DNA from: Methylobacterium sp. E-005
Lineage (GTDB): Bacteria; Pseudomonadota; Alphaproteobacteria; Rhizobiales; Beijerinckiaceae
Assembly: GCF_022829725.1 (NCBI RefSeq)
Contig: NZ_JAKSYG010000190.1
Location: forward strand, 1 to 64,000
Length of the DNA stretch: 64,000 nucleotides
Reading direction: 5' to 3'
In this document: in pieces, positions 36,309 through 46,700 of the stretch
Layout: every line of letters starts with the position of its first letter
Numbering within the stretch: the stretch's first letter is position 1
Position numbers and translations under genes: made by a program
The notes under the pieces: model-generated
The model's input: only the letters and a program-made list of their open reading frames with translations
The model's database searches: none
What the model was told of the DNA's origin: nothing

Positions 36309-37184
36309 TCAGCGGCGCTCCTCGGTTGACGTTTGCTGGCGCACCACCTTGCGGCCGGTCCGCTTCAACGCCACCGCGAACGCGTCGGCGAGCGTCGCCT
36401 TCGAGACGACGTTCAGCTCGACGCCGAGATGGACCATGGTCTGGGCGATCTGGGGCCGGATGCCGGAGACGATGCAGTCGGCGCCCATCAGCCGCGCCGC
36501 CGCGACGGTCTTCAGCAGGTGCTGCGCCACCAGGGTGTCGACGGTCGGCACGCCGGTGATGTCGATGATGGCGATCTCGGCCTCCTCGTCGACGATGGCC
36601 TGGAGCAGGTTCTCCATCACGACGCCGGTCCGGGCGCTGTCGAGGGTGCCGATGAGCGGCAGCGCGAGGATGCCGTCCCAGAGCCGGACCACCGGGGTCG
36701 AGAGCTCGGCGATCTCCTGGCCCTGGCGCCCGATCACCTCCTCGCGGCTGGCCAGGAACACCTCCATGGTGTGCAGGCCGAGCCGGTCGAGCACCTTGCC
36801 TCCGGCCCACACTCCGGCCGCCAGGGCCGAGGCGTCCGCGGCGGACGTCCGCCGGAGCGCCTCGAAGACGGGCTCCTTGAGCGAGAACACGAAGTTGGCC
36901 GTGTCGGTCGGGGTGAACCCCTGGATCGCCCGGGAGCGGGAGATGTCGGCGAGCGTTTCCCGCAACGACGCGTAGCCCTCACTGTCGGCGTCGAGGCCGC
37001 CGGCGGCGAGGGCGTCGCGGAACTGACCGAGGACGGCCTTGGCCTGCGTCTGGAGCTCGGCTTCGCGGATGCGGCCGCTCTGGAGGGACCCGCTGTCCCT
37101 CAGTGCCGCGGTCCAGCCGACGAGGATCGCGGCTTCGTCCTCCGTCACGGTCCTCTTGAGGACCTCCGTGCCGTCCATGGTCAT
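36309..37184 (-). CDS. rsbR: RsbR-like stressosome sensor (N-terminal globin-like, C-terminal STAS)
   Basis: 291 residues. The N-terminal 160 residues are all helical, as in RsbR paralogues with a non-heme globin fold. The C-terminal STAS domain has WDGILALPLIGTLDSART, IIDITGVPTVDTLVAQHL and a phosphorylatable Thr in PTVDT. It is the first gene of the operon, followed by RsbS after 4 bases. The sensed signal is unknown. The start may be the ATG at 37182-37184 or at 37176-37178. Confidence 0.9.
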   Translation of the reverse strand: MTMDGTEVLKRTVTEDEAAILVGWTAALRDSGSLQSGRIREAELQTQAKAVLGQFRDALAAGGLDADSEGYASLRETLADISRSRAIQGFTPTDTANFVFSLKEPVFEALRRTSAADASALAAGVWAGGKVLDRLGLHTMEVFLASREEVIGRQGQEIAELSTPVVRLWDGILALPLIGTLDSARTGVVMENLLQAIVDEEAEIAIIDITGVPTVDTLVAQHLLKTVAAARLMGADCIVSGIRPQIAQTMVHLGVELNVVSKATLADAFAVALKRTGRKVVRQQTSTEERR

Positions 37185-37304
37185 CCCGTCATCCCTCGTC
37201 GTCGTTTAGCGTCTAGCCTGCTCGGCTTGTGGTCGATAGGCGTCATCGCCGCGGTGGGCATTGCCACGCCAAGTTGTTCCTGGCCTTCGGGATGCCGGTG
37301 CAGC

Positions 37305-37703
37305 TCAACCGGCCCGCAGAAGCAAGGCTACGGCGGCCACCGCGATGACGCCCAAGGTGGCGAGGATGCCGCCGCCGCGGCAGGCGAACTGCACAGGCGA
37401 GTTCTTGGCGGCGAACATCCCGAAGGGATGCAGGACGCGGCCGACAAGCAGCACGATCAGGAGCGTCCGCACCAGCGTCAGCCCGCCGCCACCCCCTTCG
37501 AGCAGGGCGACGAGGACAAGGGCGAGCGGAACGTACTCGCCGAAGTTGCCCTGGGTGCGGATGCGCTTTTCCAGGGCCTCGTTGCCGCCGTCGCCATGCA
37601 GTGTGTCCGAGGAGACCCGGCTTGCCATGACCCAGGCCGAGAGGCCGACGTAGATGAGCGCGAACAGGCCGGCGAAGAAGGCGGTGAGGGTGGGATAGGC
37701 CAT
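37305..37703 (-). CDS. MAPEG family membrane protein (YecN-like)
   Basis: 132 residues with four hydrophobic segments (about 5-25, 58-75, 80-95 and 108-128). The RIRTQGNFGEYVPLALVLVALLE segment is the hallmark of the MAPEG (membrane-associated eicosanoid/glutathione) family. The family includes glutathione transferases and peroxidases; the bacterial YecN group is uncharacterised. It lies upstream of the RsbR gene, co-directional, 120 bases away. Confidence 0.88.
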   Translation of the reverse strand: MAYPTLTAFFAGLFALIYVGLSAWVMASRVSSDTLHGDGGNEALEKRIRTQGNFGEYVPLALVLVALLEGGGGGLTLVRTLLIVLLVGRVLHPFGMFAAKNSPVQFACRGGGILATLGVIAVAAVALLLRAG

Positions 37704-37757
37704 CGGGTGTCCTAGTTGGGGTCGTGACTGATGAGGGCGTGTCGGCGATCGACTGCC

Positions 37758-38255
37758 TCACTCGGCCTTGCGGCTCGGGTCGTCGGCCGGGTTGACGTAG
37801 TTGAGCCCGAAGGGTCCGGAGCCGTTGACCTGGAGCTCGACCGGCTCGTCGGTGGTCCAGAGGGAGTGCGGCATGTCCTGCGGCAGGTAGACGAAGCCGC
37901 CGGCCCTGAGGATCTTGCCGGCCGCCTTGTCGATGGTCTCGCCGTGCTGGTGATGGATCGAGCCGGACAGGATGGTCAGCGTCTCGGGCAGGGAGTGGGT
38001 GTGGGGCGCGATCACGGTATTGGCCGGGAGCCTGATGCGCAGCACGAATGGACCGGGCTTGGCCGGATCGCCTGCGAGCTTGCTCAGCTGCGTGCCTTTG
38101 GGGAGGTTCGCCGGACCGGCGCCGTAGACGACGGCAGAGGCGTCCTCGATGGCGATCATTCCCTTCGCATCATGGCCGTCCTCCGCCGCGGCGCAGCCGA
38201 TGCCGGCGATCAGGACCGCGACCGCGAGGATCGGGTTTCGTACGAGATGTCTCAT
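37758..38255 (-). CDS. Secreted cupin domain protein
   Basis: 165 residues with a signal peptide (residues 1-24, cleavage near AAA-ED). A cupin beta barrel follows, with the metal-site motif PHTHSLPETLTILSG (His, His, Glu) and a later His in PQDMPHSLW. The role is unknown; cupins at such positions are often metal-dependent oxygenases or sugar-binding proteins. It is adjacent to the SRPBCC gene on the same strand. Confidence 0.88.
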   Translation of the reverse strand: MRHLVRNPILAVAVLIAGIGCAAAEDGHDAKGMIAIEDASAVVYGAGPANLPKGTQLSKLAGDPAKPGPFVLRIRLPANTVIAPHTHSLPETLTILSGSIHHQHGETIDKAAGKILRAGGFVYLPQDMPHSLWTTDEPVELQVNGSGPFGLNYVNPADDPSRKAE

Positions 38256-38321
38256 GGGGGCTCCTTCCTCGATCGCTTCGCCCCGCCCGCGACGGCAGCC
38301 ACCACGGGCGGGAACGCGGTG

Positions 38322-38795
38322 CTACCTGGCCTTGTCGAAGATGCCCTTGAGGCCACCCTCGTAGATGCCGCCGACGACCTCCTCGGCCTTGGCGTCGGGC
38401 GCGCCCTTGGCCTTGAAGCTGCCGGTCCAGGTCAGCTTGGAACCCTTGCCGTCGGGTGCGACCGAGAAAGTCGACTTGTAGCCCTCGACCGGCAGCGGGC
38501 TCTCCAGGATGGCGTAGGTGTAGGCCATCGTCTTCTCGTCGCGGGCGACTTGCTCCTCGACGATGGTGCCGCCGCCCTTCAGGGACAGCGTGCGGACCTT
38601 CTTGCCGCCCTTCTCGGACAGGACGCACTTCTCGACGGCCTGGTGCCAGTCGCCGATGCCGCAGAACTCGCCGATGGTATTCCAGACGGTGGCCGGTGGC
38701 GCCGCCACCGTCGCGGTCTTGGTCACGTCGAGGGCGAGCGAGGGCGTGGCGGACAGGACCGCGACAACGACGGCCGACGTCAGGATCTTCCTCAT
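38322..38795 (-). CDS. Secreted SRPBCC family protein
   Basis: 157 residues with a signal peptide (residues 1-21, cleavage after SLA-LD). The mature part is a START/polyketide-cyclase-type fold: KTATVAAPPATVWNTIGEFCGIGDWHQAVEKC, then KVRTLSLKGGGTIVEE and SKLTWTGSFKAKG. Ligand and reaction are unknown. It is divergent from the MarR-type regulator at 38925, 129 bp away, and is therefore a plausible target of it. Confidence 0.88.
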   Translation of the reverse strand: MRKILTSAVVVAVLSATPSLALDVTKTATVAAPPATVWNTIGEFCGIGDWHQAVEKCVLSEKGGKKVRTLSLKGGGTIVEEQVARDEKTMAYTYAILESPLPVEGYKSTFSVAPDGKGSKLTWTGSFKAKGAPDAKAEEVVGGIYEGGLKGIFDKAR

Positions 38796-38924
38796 GGCGT
38801 TTCTCCTCGTTGGCGGACCCTTGATCCGGGTCTCGCCTGGCCAGGCGGGCTCACGGTCCGGGTCACCGCCGCTTGACAGCTTCGTTCATGCGTGGATCAT
38901 CCAGACCTGAATGGAATTTGAGCG

Positions 38925-39389
38925 ATGGGTTCGAAGAAGTCCAGACTCCGGTTGGACGATCAGCTCTGCTTCGCGCTCTACGCCGCGACCAACGCGGTGG
39001 TACGCGCCTACCGACCAATGCTCGCCGAGCTTGGACTGACCTATCCGCAGTACCTTGTCATGCTCGCCTTGTGGCAGGATGGGGCCGCTCCGGTTCATGC
39101 CTTAGCCGGGCGGCTGCGGCTCGGTTCCAACGCCGTCACCCCGCTGGTCGACAAGCTGGAGTTGGCTGGGTTCGTGACCCGCGCCCGCGGCACCGACCGT
39201 CGCGTCGTGTTCATCGCGCTGACGCAAGCCGGCATCGAATTGGAGGGGACCGTCTCGGCCGCCCAGCAATCTGTTGTCTGCCGCACCGGGTTGGGCGACC
39301 GCCACCTCGCCGAACTGCGCCAGGAACTTAAGGATCTGACTGACCGCATCGCCACCTCGGGCATCGTGCCCGAGGACGAGACCGCCTGA
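38925..39389 (+). CDS. MarR-family transcriptional regulator, OhrR-like
   Basis: 154 residues. LDDQLCFALYAATNAVVRAY places a Cys at position 15, the position of the peroxide-sensing Cys of Bacillus subtilis OhrR; a second Cys lies in VVCRTGLG. The winged helix has LTYPQYLVMLALW and GSNAVTPLVDKLELAGFVTRARGTDRR. OhrR represses organic-hydroperoxide resistance genes until its Cys is oxidised. No Ohr/OsmC gene is in the window; the divergent SRPBCC and cupin genes are candidate targets. Confidence 0.88.
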   Translation: MGSKKSRLRLDDQLCFALYAATNAVVRAYRPMLAELGLTYPQYLVMLALWQDGAAPVHALAGRLRLGSNAVTPLVDKLELAGFVTRARGTDRRVVFIALTQAGIELEGTVSAAQQSVVCRTGLGDRHLAELRQELKDLTDRIATSGIVPEDETA

Positions 39390-39694
39390 GGGCTTGCCTC
39401 TCGTTTCATGCCCCTACGAGACCCAGGGGTGTTTCACTCGAGGTCGGGGCGGCGATGGGTAACTGGAAGGTGCGGGCGGGCTTATGCCTCCGGGGCATGC
39501 GGCACCTGATCCGGCGCCAGGAAGGGGTGATATCCACCCGCGTCGAATTTACCGGCGGACTCGTGTCGAACGAGATCCACCCCAACCACAGCAAGTTTAG
39601 TCCGAGATGTCAGGAAACCGTTCCTGCATGAGCGATTGCCCCAAGTCGGATGCGTTCCAGTGACATCGCCTCGGCGGTAACCAGCGGAAATTTT
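39390..39694. other. Intergenic region, no gene seen
   Basis: About 305 bases between the MarR-type gene and the MHYT kinase. Small frames on both strands give no recognisable protein. A GGAAACCGTTCC near-palindrome lies near 39610. I see no promoter I can support. Confidence 0.4.
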
Positions 39695-39844
39695 ATGGTC
39701 CATACCGGCTACGACCCCGTCCTCGTCGCGCTTTCCATCGCCATCGCGGTGTTCGCCTCCTACACGGCGCTCGACCTCGGCGGCCGCGTTTGAGGAGCCT
39801 CCGAGGGGCTGAGGTGGACGTGGGTCGGCCTCGCGTCGCTCGCG

Positions 39845-42364
39845 ATGGGTGGCGGCATCTGGGCGATGCACTTCGTCGGGATGCTCGCGTTCGAGATGGG
39901 CATGCCCGCCGCCTACGACCTTGGCGTCACGGTCCTGTCGCTGCTGATCGCCATAGCTGCCACGGGGGCGGCCTTCACCTGGGTGAGCCGGAGGGGCGCG
40001 GCACCGCGTGACGTCCTGGTCAGCGGCCCCTTGATGGGCATCGGCGTCGCCGGCATGCATTACACCGGCATGGCCGCCATGCGGGTGTCGGGCAACCTCG
40101 CCTACAGCGTCCCGGTCGTGGCGGCGTCCGTCGGCATCGCCGTCACCGCCGCGACCGCCGCGCTTTGGCTGACCTTCAGGGAGAACAGCGTCTGGCAAAA
40201 GCTCGCCGCCGCCGCGATCATTGGCCTGGCGGTCGCCGGGATGCACTACACCGGCATGGCCGCGGCGACCTTCACCGCCGAGGATGCCGGTGCCAACGCG
40301 GCTCACGCAACCGCCGTCGGCCTGAGCCAGCATCACCTCGCGCTCTACGTCGCCGGGGCGACGTTCCTGATCCTGTTCATGGCGATTCTCGCCTCCTCGT
40401 TCGACCAGCAGCGCGTGCAGCGGCATCTGTATGCCAGCGAGGGGCGCTTCAGGGCAGCGGCGGAGGCGGTCGGCGACATCATCTGGACCGCCGACCCGCA
40501 GGGCGCGATGGTGGGGCCGCAGCCTTACTGGCAAGCCTTCACCGGGCAGACCGAGGCGGAATGCCAGGGCGTCGGTTGGGCGGAGGCCGTGCATCCCGAC
40601 GACGTCGAACCGACGAAGGGGGCTTGGCGGGATGCCGTCGCCGCCGACCAGGGCTACAATCTCCAGCACCGGGTCAGGAACCGGGACGGCGAGTATCGCC
40701 TGTTCGCGGTCAAGGGACGGCCGGTGCGCAACCCCGACGGGACGATCCGCGAGTGGGTCGGCGTGCACGAGGACATCACCGAGCGCGACGCGTTCGAGCT
40801 CGCCCTAAGGGAAGCACGGGACGCCGCGGAAGAGCACAGCCGGGCCAAGAGCCGCTTCCTCGCCAACATGAGCCATGAGCTCCGGACGCCGCTGTCCGCG
40901 GTGATCGGCTACTCCGAGATGCTGGAGGAGGAGGCCGAGGAGCTCGGCCAGGAGAGCCTGCTGAAGGACCTGGGCAGGATCAAGTCGAACGCGCAGCACC
41001 TGCTCGGACTGATCAACGACGTGCTCGACCTCTCTAAGGTCGAGGCCGAGAAAATGGACCTCGACCCCGAGGACATCGACGTCGCCAACTTCGCCACGGA
41101 TGCCGCCGGCACCGTCGACGCCCTGGTCGGGAACAGAGGGAACGTCCTCGTCCTCGATATCGCCGGGGACGTCGGCCGTGCCCGGACGGACGCGATCAAG
41201 CTGCGCCAGTGCCTGTTCAACCTGCTCTCGAACGCCGCCAAGTTCACCGAGGGCGGCACCATCACCCTCCGGGTCGGCCGCGAGACGGGTATCGAAGGCG
41301 ACCGGCTCCGGTTCACGGTGCAGGACACCGGGATCGGGATGAGCCCGGAACAGGTCGGCCGCCTGTTCGAGCGCTTCACCCAGGCCGACGAGACCACCAC
41401 GCGCAGGTTCGGCGGGACCGGCCTTGGGCTCGCCCTGAGCCGTGCGTTCGCCCAACTCATGGGCGGCGACATCACGGTCGAGAGCGTCGAGGGCCGGGGC
41501 ACCAGCTTCACCCTCCGCGTCCCGGCCTCGGCGCCGAACCTGGCCATCGATGAGACGCCGACCGCGGGTCACGGGAACGAAGCGCCCTCGGGTGATCTGG
41601 TGCTGGTCATCGACGACGAGGCGTCCCAGCGCGATCTGATGACCCGTTTCCTCGAACGGCAACGCTTCGCGGTGCGAACGGCGGGCGACGGGCGCACCGG
41701 CCTCGACTTGGCGCGGGCGCTCAGGCCACGGGCCATCCTCCTCGACGTGATGATGCCGGAGATGGACGGCTGGTCGGTGCTGGCCGCCCTCAAGTCCGAC
41801 CCCGACCTCGCCTGCATTCCCGTGGTCATGGTGAGCTTCGTCGCCGACACGGCGCTGAGCGCCTCCCTGGGGGCTGTCGAGGCCGTTCCCAAGCCCGTCG
41901 ACTGGACGAGGCTGAAGTCGATCATGGAGCAGTTCCGGGCCGCGGACGGCGACGTGCTCGTGGTCGACGACGACCCGGACATGCGCGACCGCCTCCGAGC
42001 GGTGCTGGAGCGCAACGGATGGTCCGTCCGCGAGGCCGGGAACGGCTGCGAGGCTCTTGATCAGGTGAAGCACGGCGTTCCGCGCCTCGTCCTGCTGGAC
42101 CTCACTATGCCGGTGATGGACGGGTTCTCGTTCCTCGACCGCTTGCGGGTCCTGCCCGGCTGCGCCGAGGTGCCCGTGGTGGTCCTCAGCGCCCGGGACG
42201 TCACTGCCGAGGAACGCGAACGCCTATCCGAGGCCGACCGCGTCCTGCGCAAGGGCGACTCCAGCCTGCAGGACATCGCCAAGGAGCTGCGCAAGATCGA
42301 CAATCGACATGTCGATGATGGAGAGGTCGGTACGGCCAGAGAAACACTCGACGTCCGGAGATAA
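39845..42364 (+). CDS. MHYT-domain hybrid histidine kinase with two receivers (N-terminus cut by TGA)
   Basis: 839 residues from the first usable ATG. The membrane MHYT domain shows its repeats WAMHFVGM, AGMHYTGMAAM and AGMHYTGMAAA (to about 195), thought to sense gases through metal. A PAS follows (about 205-320), then SHELRTP (His about 344), an ATPase with NLLSNAAKFT, and two receivers (about 580-695 and 700-815; LLDVMMPEMDG, LLDLTMPVMDG). The true start appears to be ATG 39695, but an in-frame TGA at 39791-39793 removes the first membrane segment. A few other stops are absent downstream. Confidence 0.82.
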   Translation: MGGGIWAMHFVGMLAFEMGMPAAYDLGVTVLSLLIAIAATGAAFTWVSRRGAAPRDVLVSGPLMGIGVAGMHYTGMAAMRVSGNLAYSVPVVAASVGIAVTAATAALWLTFRENSVWQKLAAAAIIGLAVAGMHYTGMAAATFTAEDAGANAAHATAVGLSQHHLALYVAGATFLILFMAILASSFDQQRVQRHLYASEGRFRAAAEAVGDIIWTADPQGAMVGPQPYWQAFTGQTEAECQGVGWAEAVHPDDVEPTKGAWRDAVAADQGYNLQHRVRNRDGEYRLFAVKGRPVRNPDGTIREWVGVHEDITERDAFELALREARDAAEEHSRAKSRFLANMSHELRTPLSAVIGYSEMLEEEAEELGQESLLKDLGRIKSNAQHLLGLINDVLDLSKVEAEKMDLDPEDIDVANFATDAAGTVDALVGNRGNVLVLDIAGDVGRARTDAIKLRQCLFNLLSNAAKFTEGGTITLRVGRETGIEGDRLRFTVQDTGIGMSPEQVGRLFERFTQADETTTRRFGGTGLGLALSRAFAQLMGGDITVESVEGRGTSFTLRVPASAPNLAIDETPTAGHGNEAPSGDLVLVIDDEASQRDLMTRFLERQRFAVRTAGDGRTGLDLARALRPRAILLDVMMPEMDGWSVLAALKSDPDLACIPVVMVSFVADTALSASLGAVEAVPKPVDWTRLKSIMEQFRAADGDVLVVDDDPDMRDRLRAVLERNGWSVREAGNGCEALDQVKHGVPRLVLLDLTMPVMDGFSFLDRLRVLPGCAEVPVVVLSARDVTAEERERLSEADRVLRKGDSSLQDIAKELRKIDNRHVDDGEVGTARETLDVRR

Positions 42365-42378
42365 TCCGGAATCTCCGG
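42355..42378 (+). terminator. Hairpin over the end of the MHYT kinase gene
   Basis: CCGGAGAT and ATCTCCGG form a perfect 8-bp stem with an 8-base loop, overlapping the stop codon. There is no T-run, but the stem is strong and the gap is convergent. Confidence 0.45.
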
Positions 42379-42480
42379 TCCGGTCGCCGGGACATCCCAT
42401 GGTCGTGCGCCCCTTTCGGAGGTGGTCGAGATGCTTCCGGGGCGCAGCCGAGGACGTGGGCCTCCGAAGGGTTGGGAAGC

Positions 42481-42690
42481 CTATCGCAGGGTGGAAGACT
42501 CACCATCCCGAAGGGGGCGATCCTCGCCATCGCGTCCCCCGACCGAGACGTGGGAGTTCAGGCGGTCCAGGTGCTCAAAGACATGCTCGAAGGCGCTCGT
42601 GACGGCCTGCTCGAAGGAGTTGTCGTTCTTGCCCATGGCCGACTTGAGCCCGCTCAGGAGCGCTCGGTGCTTCTCGGTATCGTTTGACAT
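42481..42690 (-). CDS. Small conserved protein, 69 aa, paralogue of 10376-10585
   Basis: It begins MSNDTEKHRALLSGLKSAMG and keeps FEQAVTSAFEHVFEHLDRLN, mirroring the gene at 10376-10585 over all 69 residues. No domain is known. The ATG at 42688-42690 is the start. Upstream on the same strand GGAACC and GGGGCTT occur with the spacing also seen at the other copy. It stands between the MHYT kinase (convergent) and a Crp/Fnr-type gene (divergent). Confidence 0.7.
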   Translation of the reverse strand: MSNDTEKHRALLSGLKSAMGKNDNSFEQAVTSAFEHVFEHLDRLNSHVSVGGRDGEDRPLRDGESSTLR

Positions 42691-42917
42691 GGCGTTCCTC
42701 GTTGCCGGTCGGACGCCGGCGCCGATAGGCAAGCCCCGCTCCCGCCGAGGGTTCCGATTTGCATCCCCACCGCCTCCTTCGTCGGCGGAGGGGACGTTTT
42801 TTCTATCATCCTGACGTGATCGTGTCGCAACCTGCGAATTGTAGAATTGTGGGCGGAGGAAACCCATGGCAGGGATAGTCCCGTCGACGATCCGCCGTCG
42901 GCCGGATTTCCCCTCCC

Positions 42918-43742
42918 ATGTCCAGCGACCCCGGTCACCCGTTCGCGGGCAACCTGCTTCTCGCCGCGCTCGCGGCGCCCGACGTGGCCCTGCTCGCGCC
43001 GCATCTCGCCCGACGGGAGCATGCCCGGGGTGACGTGCTGTTCCGCGTCGGCGAGGACGTCTCGCACGTCACCTTCCCCCTGGACCAGACCGTCGCGACC
43101 CTGCTGGTGCCGATGGGCGGCGACCGAACCGTCGAGACCGCCACGGTCGGTTACGAGGGCGCGATGGGCGGCGTCGTCAGCCATGGGTACCTGCCCGCCT
43201 TCACCCGGTGCGTGATCCAGGTCGAGGGCGCGGTCCTGCGCATGGATGCGGAAAGGCTGCGCGAGGCCAAGCGCGCCTCCCCGACGCTGAACGACCTGTT
43301 CGTGCGCTACGCCGATTGCCTGCTCGCCCAGGTGCTGCAGTCGGTCGCCTGCAACGCCGCCCATCCCATCGAGCAGCGGGTGCTGCGCTGGCTGCTCGGC
43401 CTTCAGGACAGGGTCGGCACCGACGCCCTGCCGATCACCCAGGTCGTGCTCGCCGGGATGCTCGGCATCGGTCGGACCTACGTCACCACGGTGCTGACCA
43501 AGCTTCAGGACCAGGGACTCATCCATGTCGGGCGCGGCCGCATCCACATGCTCGACCGGGCCCGGACCGAGGCCGCCTGCTGCGACTGCCACGCCCGGGT
43601 CCGCGGGCACTTCCGCAGCGTCCTCGGGGCGATGTACGCGCCGGGGGGCGGGATCGTCGCCGTCGAGGCGACCGAGCCCGGGACGCCGCCGCCGCCCCGG
43701 CCCGATGCCCTTCTCCCGGCGCTTCGGGAGGCTGGTCGATGA
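42918..43742 (+). CDS. Crp/Fnr-family transcriptional regulator
   Basis: 274 residues. An N-terminal cyclic-nucleotide-binding-type beta barrel (about 15-125) with FRVGEDVSHVTFPL is followed by a long helix and a C-terminal winged helix with ITQVVLAGMLGIGRTYVTTVLTKLQDQGLI. The canonical cAMP-site Arg-Ser pair is not obvious, so the ligand is unknown. The tail has paired Cys (ACCDCHARVR). Its stop overlaps the start of the HWE kinase by ATGA, so the two are co-translated and probably one signalling unit. Confidence 0.88.
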   Translation: MSSDPGHPFAGNLLLAALAAPDVALLAPHLARREHARGDVLFRVGEDVSHVTFPLDQTVATLLVPMGGDRTVETATVGYEGAMGGVVSHGYLPAFTRCVIQVEGAVLRMDAERLREAKRASPTLNDLFVRYADCLLAQVLQSVACNAAHPIEQRVLRWLLGLQDRVGTDALPITQVVLAGMLGIGRTYVTTVLTKLQDQGLIHVGRGRIHMLDRARTEAACCDCHARVRGHFRSVLGAMYAPGGGIVAVEATEPGTPPPPRPDALLPALREAGR

Positions 43743-46700
43743 CCACACCGACAGCCATCCCGTTCGAGGTCCACCTGCCGCCCAGGCTGGCGGCGCTCGA
43801 CGCCTACGGCATCCTCGACACCCCGCCCGAGAAGGGTTTCGACGACATCGTCGACCTGGCCCGGAAAGCCTGCGGCACGCCCGTGGCGCTCGTGAGCCTG
43901 GTCGCCGGCGACCGGCAATGGTTCAAGGCTCGCGTCGGGTTCGGGCCGTGCGAGACCACGCTCGACAAATCGGTCTGCGCGCACGTCCTCGGGCAACCCG
44001 ACCTCCTCGTCGTCCCCGACCTGAGGGAGGACCCCCGCACCCGCGCCAATCCCTTGGTCACCGGCGACCCGTTCATACGGTTCTATGCCGGCGCCCCGTT
44101 GCAGGCGGCCGACGGCGCGTGCATCGGTTCCCTGTGCGTGATCGACGTCGAACCGCGCCCCGACGGCCTGACCGCGGACCAGGCCGACGCCCTCCGGGCC
44201 CTGGCCCGCCAGGTCATGGTGCAACTGGAACTGCGGCGGTCGCTCGCCGAACGCGACGGCCTGCTCGCCGCCCAGCGCGCGGCGGTGACCCAGCACGAAG
44301 CCTTGCTCGACGCCCAGGCCGCCGTCGCGGGATCGGGCGGGCGGTTCGACGACGTGCTCGACGCGGTCGTGGCCGGGGCGATGAGGGCGCTGCCCCAGGC
44401 CGAGGGCGGCGTCGTGGAGATGCGGGAGGGCGACGAGCTCGTCTACCGGTGCGGAGCCGGGAACCTCGCCCGCCATGCCGGCCTGCGTCTTCCGCTACGC
44501 GGCAGCCTAGCGGGGGCGTGCCTGCTGTCCCTGCAGGCGCAGGCGGTGGCGGACGTCCTCGACGACCCCGACGTGAAGCTCGACCTGATCGAGGATCTCG
44601 GTTTGCGGTCATGCGTCGTGGTCCCGATCACCCGCGACGGCGAGGGCATTGGCGTCCTCAAGCTCCAGTCCGGCCTGACCGGCGCATTCTCGCAGCGCGA
44701 CGTCGAGGTCGCGGGACTGTTCGCCGGCACCGTCGCCGCCGGCCTCTATCGGGTCGGCGAGGCCGAGGCCCGGCGCAGGGCCAAGGCCACCGAGGACCGC
44801 TACGAGGCTGTCTTCAACAGCGCCATCGACTACGCGATCATCGTCATGGGCCTCGACGGGCGCGTCGACGACTGGAACGAGGGCGCGACCCGCATCCTCG
44901 GGTGGTCGCCGGCGGAGATGGTCGAGCGACCGGCCGACGTGTTCTTCACACCTGAGGACCGGGCGAACGGCATCGCCGAAAAGGAAATGCAGGCCGCGCT
45001 CGACCACGGGCGCGGCGTCGACGAGCGCTGGCACATCCGCAAGGACGGCACCCGGTTCTGGGCCAACGGCGAGATGATGGCGCTGCGCGACGAGGTGGGG
45101 ACGGCCATCGGCTTCCTGAAGATCCTGCGCGACCGCACCGAGCAGCGCGACGCCGCCGCGCGGCTCCATGAGAGCGAGGGATTCCTGCGCAGCGTGCTCG
45201 ATGCCTCCGCCGATTGCATCAAGGTGCTCGACCTCGACGCCCGCCTCGAATTCATGAGCGCGGGCGGCCGGACGGTCATGGAGGTCGACGACTTCGACGG
45301 CATCGCCGGGGCGGACTGGACCGGGTTCTGGGACGCGGCCGGCAAGGCCGAGGCCCGGGCGGCCGTCGATGCCGCCTCGGCGGGCGGCGTCGGGCGCTTC
45401 ACCGGGCCGGCCTGCACGATGAAGGGCAACCGGAAGTGGTGGGACGTCCAGGTCACGCCGATCCGGGGCGGCGATGGCGCGGTCACCAAGCTGCTGGCCG
45501 TCTCGCGCGACGTCAGCGCGAACCGGAAGGCCGAGGAGGCGCTGCTCGCCAGCGAGATGCGCTACCGCGACCTGTACGAGAGCATCGACGCCGGCTTCTG
45601 CGTGATCGAGGTCAAGCTCGACGCGACCGAGCGTCCGCTCGACTACCGCTTCCTGGAGGTGAACCCGGCGTTCGAGCGGCAATCGGGGCTCAAGGGCGTC
45701 CTCGGCCAATGGATGCGCGACTTGGCGGAGGGCCACGAGGAGCACTGGTTCGAGATCTACGACCGCATCGCCCGCGGCGGCGCGCCGGAACGGTTCGAGC
45801 ATATGGCGAACGCCCTCGGGGACCGCTGGTTCGAGGTCTACGCCTATCCGTTCGGCGAGCCGGGCTCCCGCCAGGTCGCGGTGCTGTTCAACGACATCAC
45901 GGCACGCAAGCGCACCGAGGACGCGCTCCGGGCGAGCGAGGCGAGCCAGCGCTCGATCATGGCGACCGTACCGGTGGGCATCGTGTTCGTCGAGGCGCCG
46001 TCCGGGCGCGTGATCGGCGGCAACGCCTTCATGGAGACGGTGATCGGCCGTCCGACCATCGAATCCCGCGACGTCGAGAGCTACGGCGAGTGGGTCGCCT
46101 ACCACGCCGACGGGCGCCGGGTCGTCCCGACCGAGTTCCCGGTGGCCCGGGTCATCCGCGAGGGGCTGGACCGCTCCGAGCTTGAGGTCGAGTTCGAACG
46201 GCCGGACGGCAGCCGTGTCTGGTCGCAGGTCGTCGCCACGCCGATGCGCGACGCGGCCGGGACCGTCAACGGGGTGGTCGCGGCCATCTCCGACATCGAC
46301 GCGCGCAGGCGGGTCGAGGAGCAACGCGACCTGCTGAGCGCCGAACTCAGCCATCGCATGAAGAACCTCCTGGCGATGGTTCAGGCCATCGCCTCGAACA
46401 CCCTGCGCGGCGCCACCGACGTCGAGGTCGCCAAGGAGGTCCTCGCCGACCGGCTGATCACCCTGGGCAAGGCGCACGACCTGCTTCTCGGCGGCGCCGC
46501 CGAGCACGCCCCCATCGAACCTGTCATCCGCGGCGGCGTCGGCCTCCAGGACGACGGCTCGGATCGCGTGCGCTACCGCGGCCCTTCGGTCGAGATCGGC
46601 GGCAAGGCGGCGCTCGCCCTTGCACTGATGACGCACGAGCTCGCCACCAACGCCGCCAAGTACGGCGCCCTTTCGACCTCCGAGGGCCGCGTCGAGATCG

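Noticed and set aside
39482..40768. Long open frame opposite the MHYT kinase
   Set aside because: It is an antisense shadow of a GC-rich coding region with no recognisable domain.
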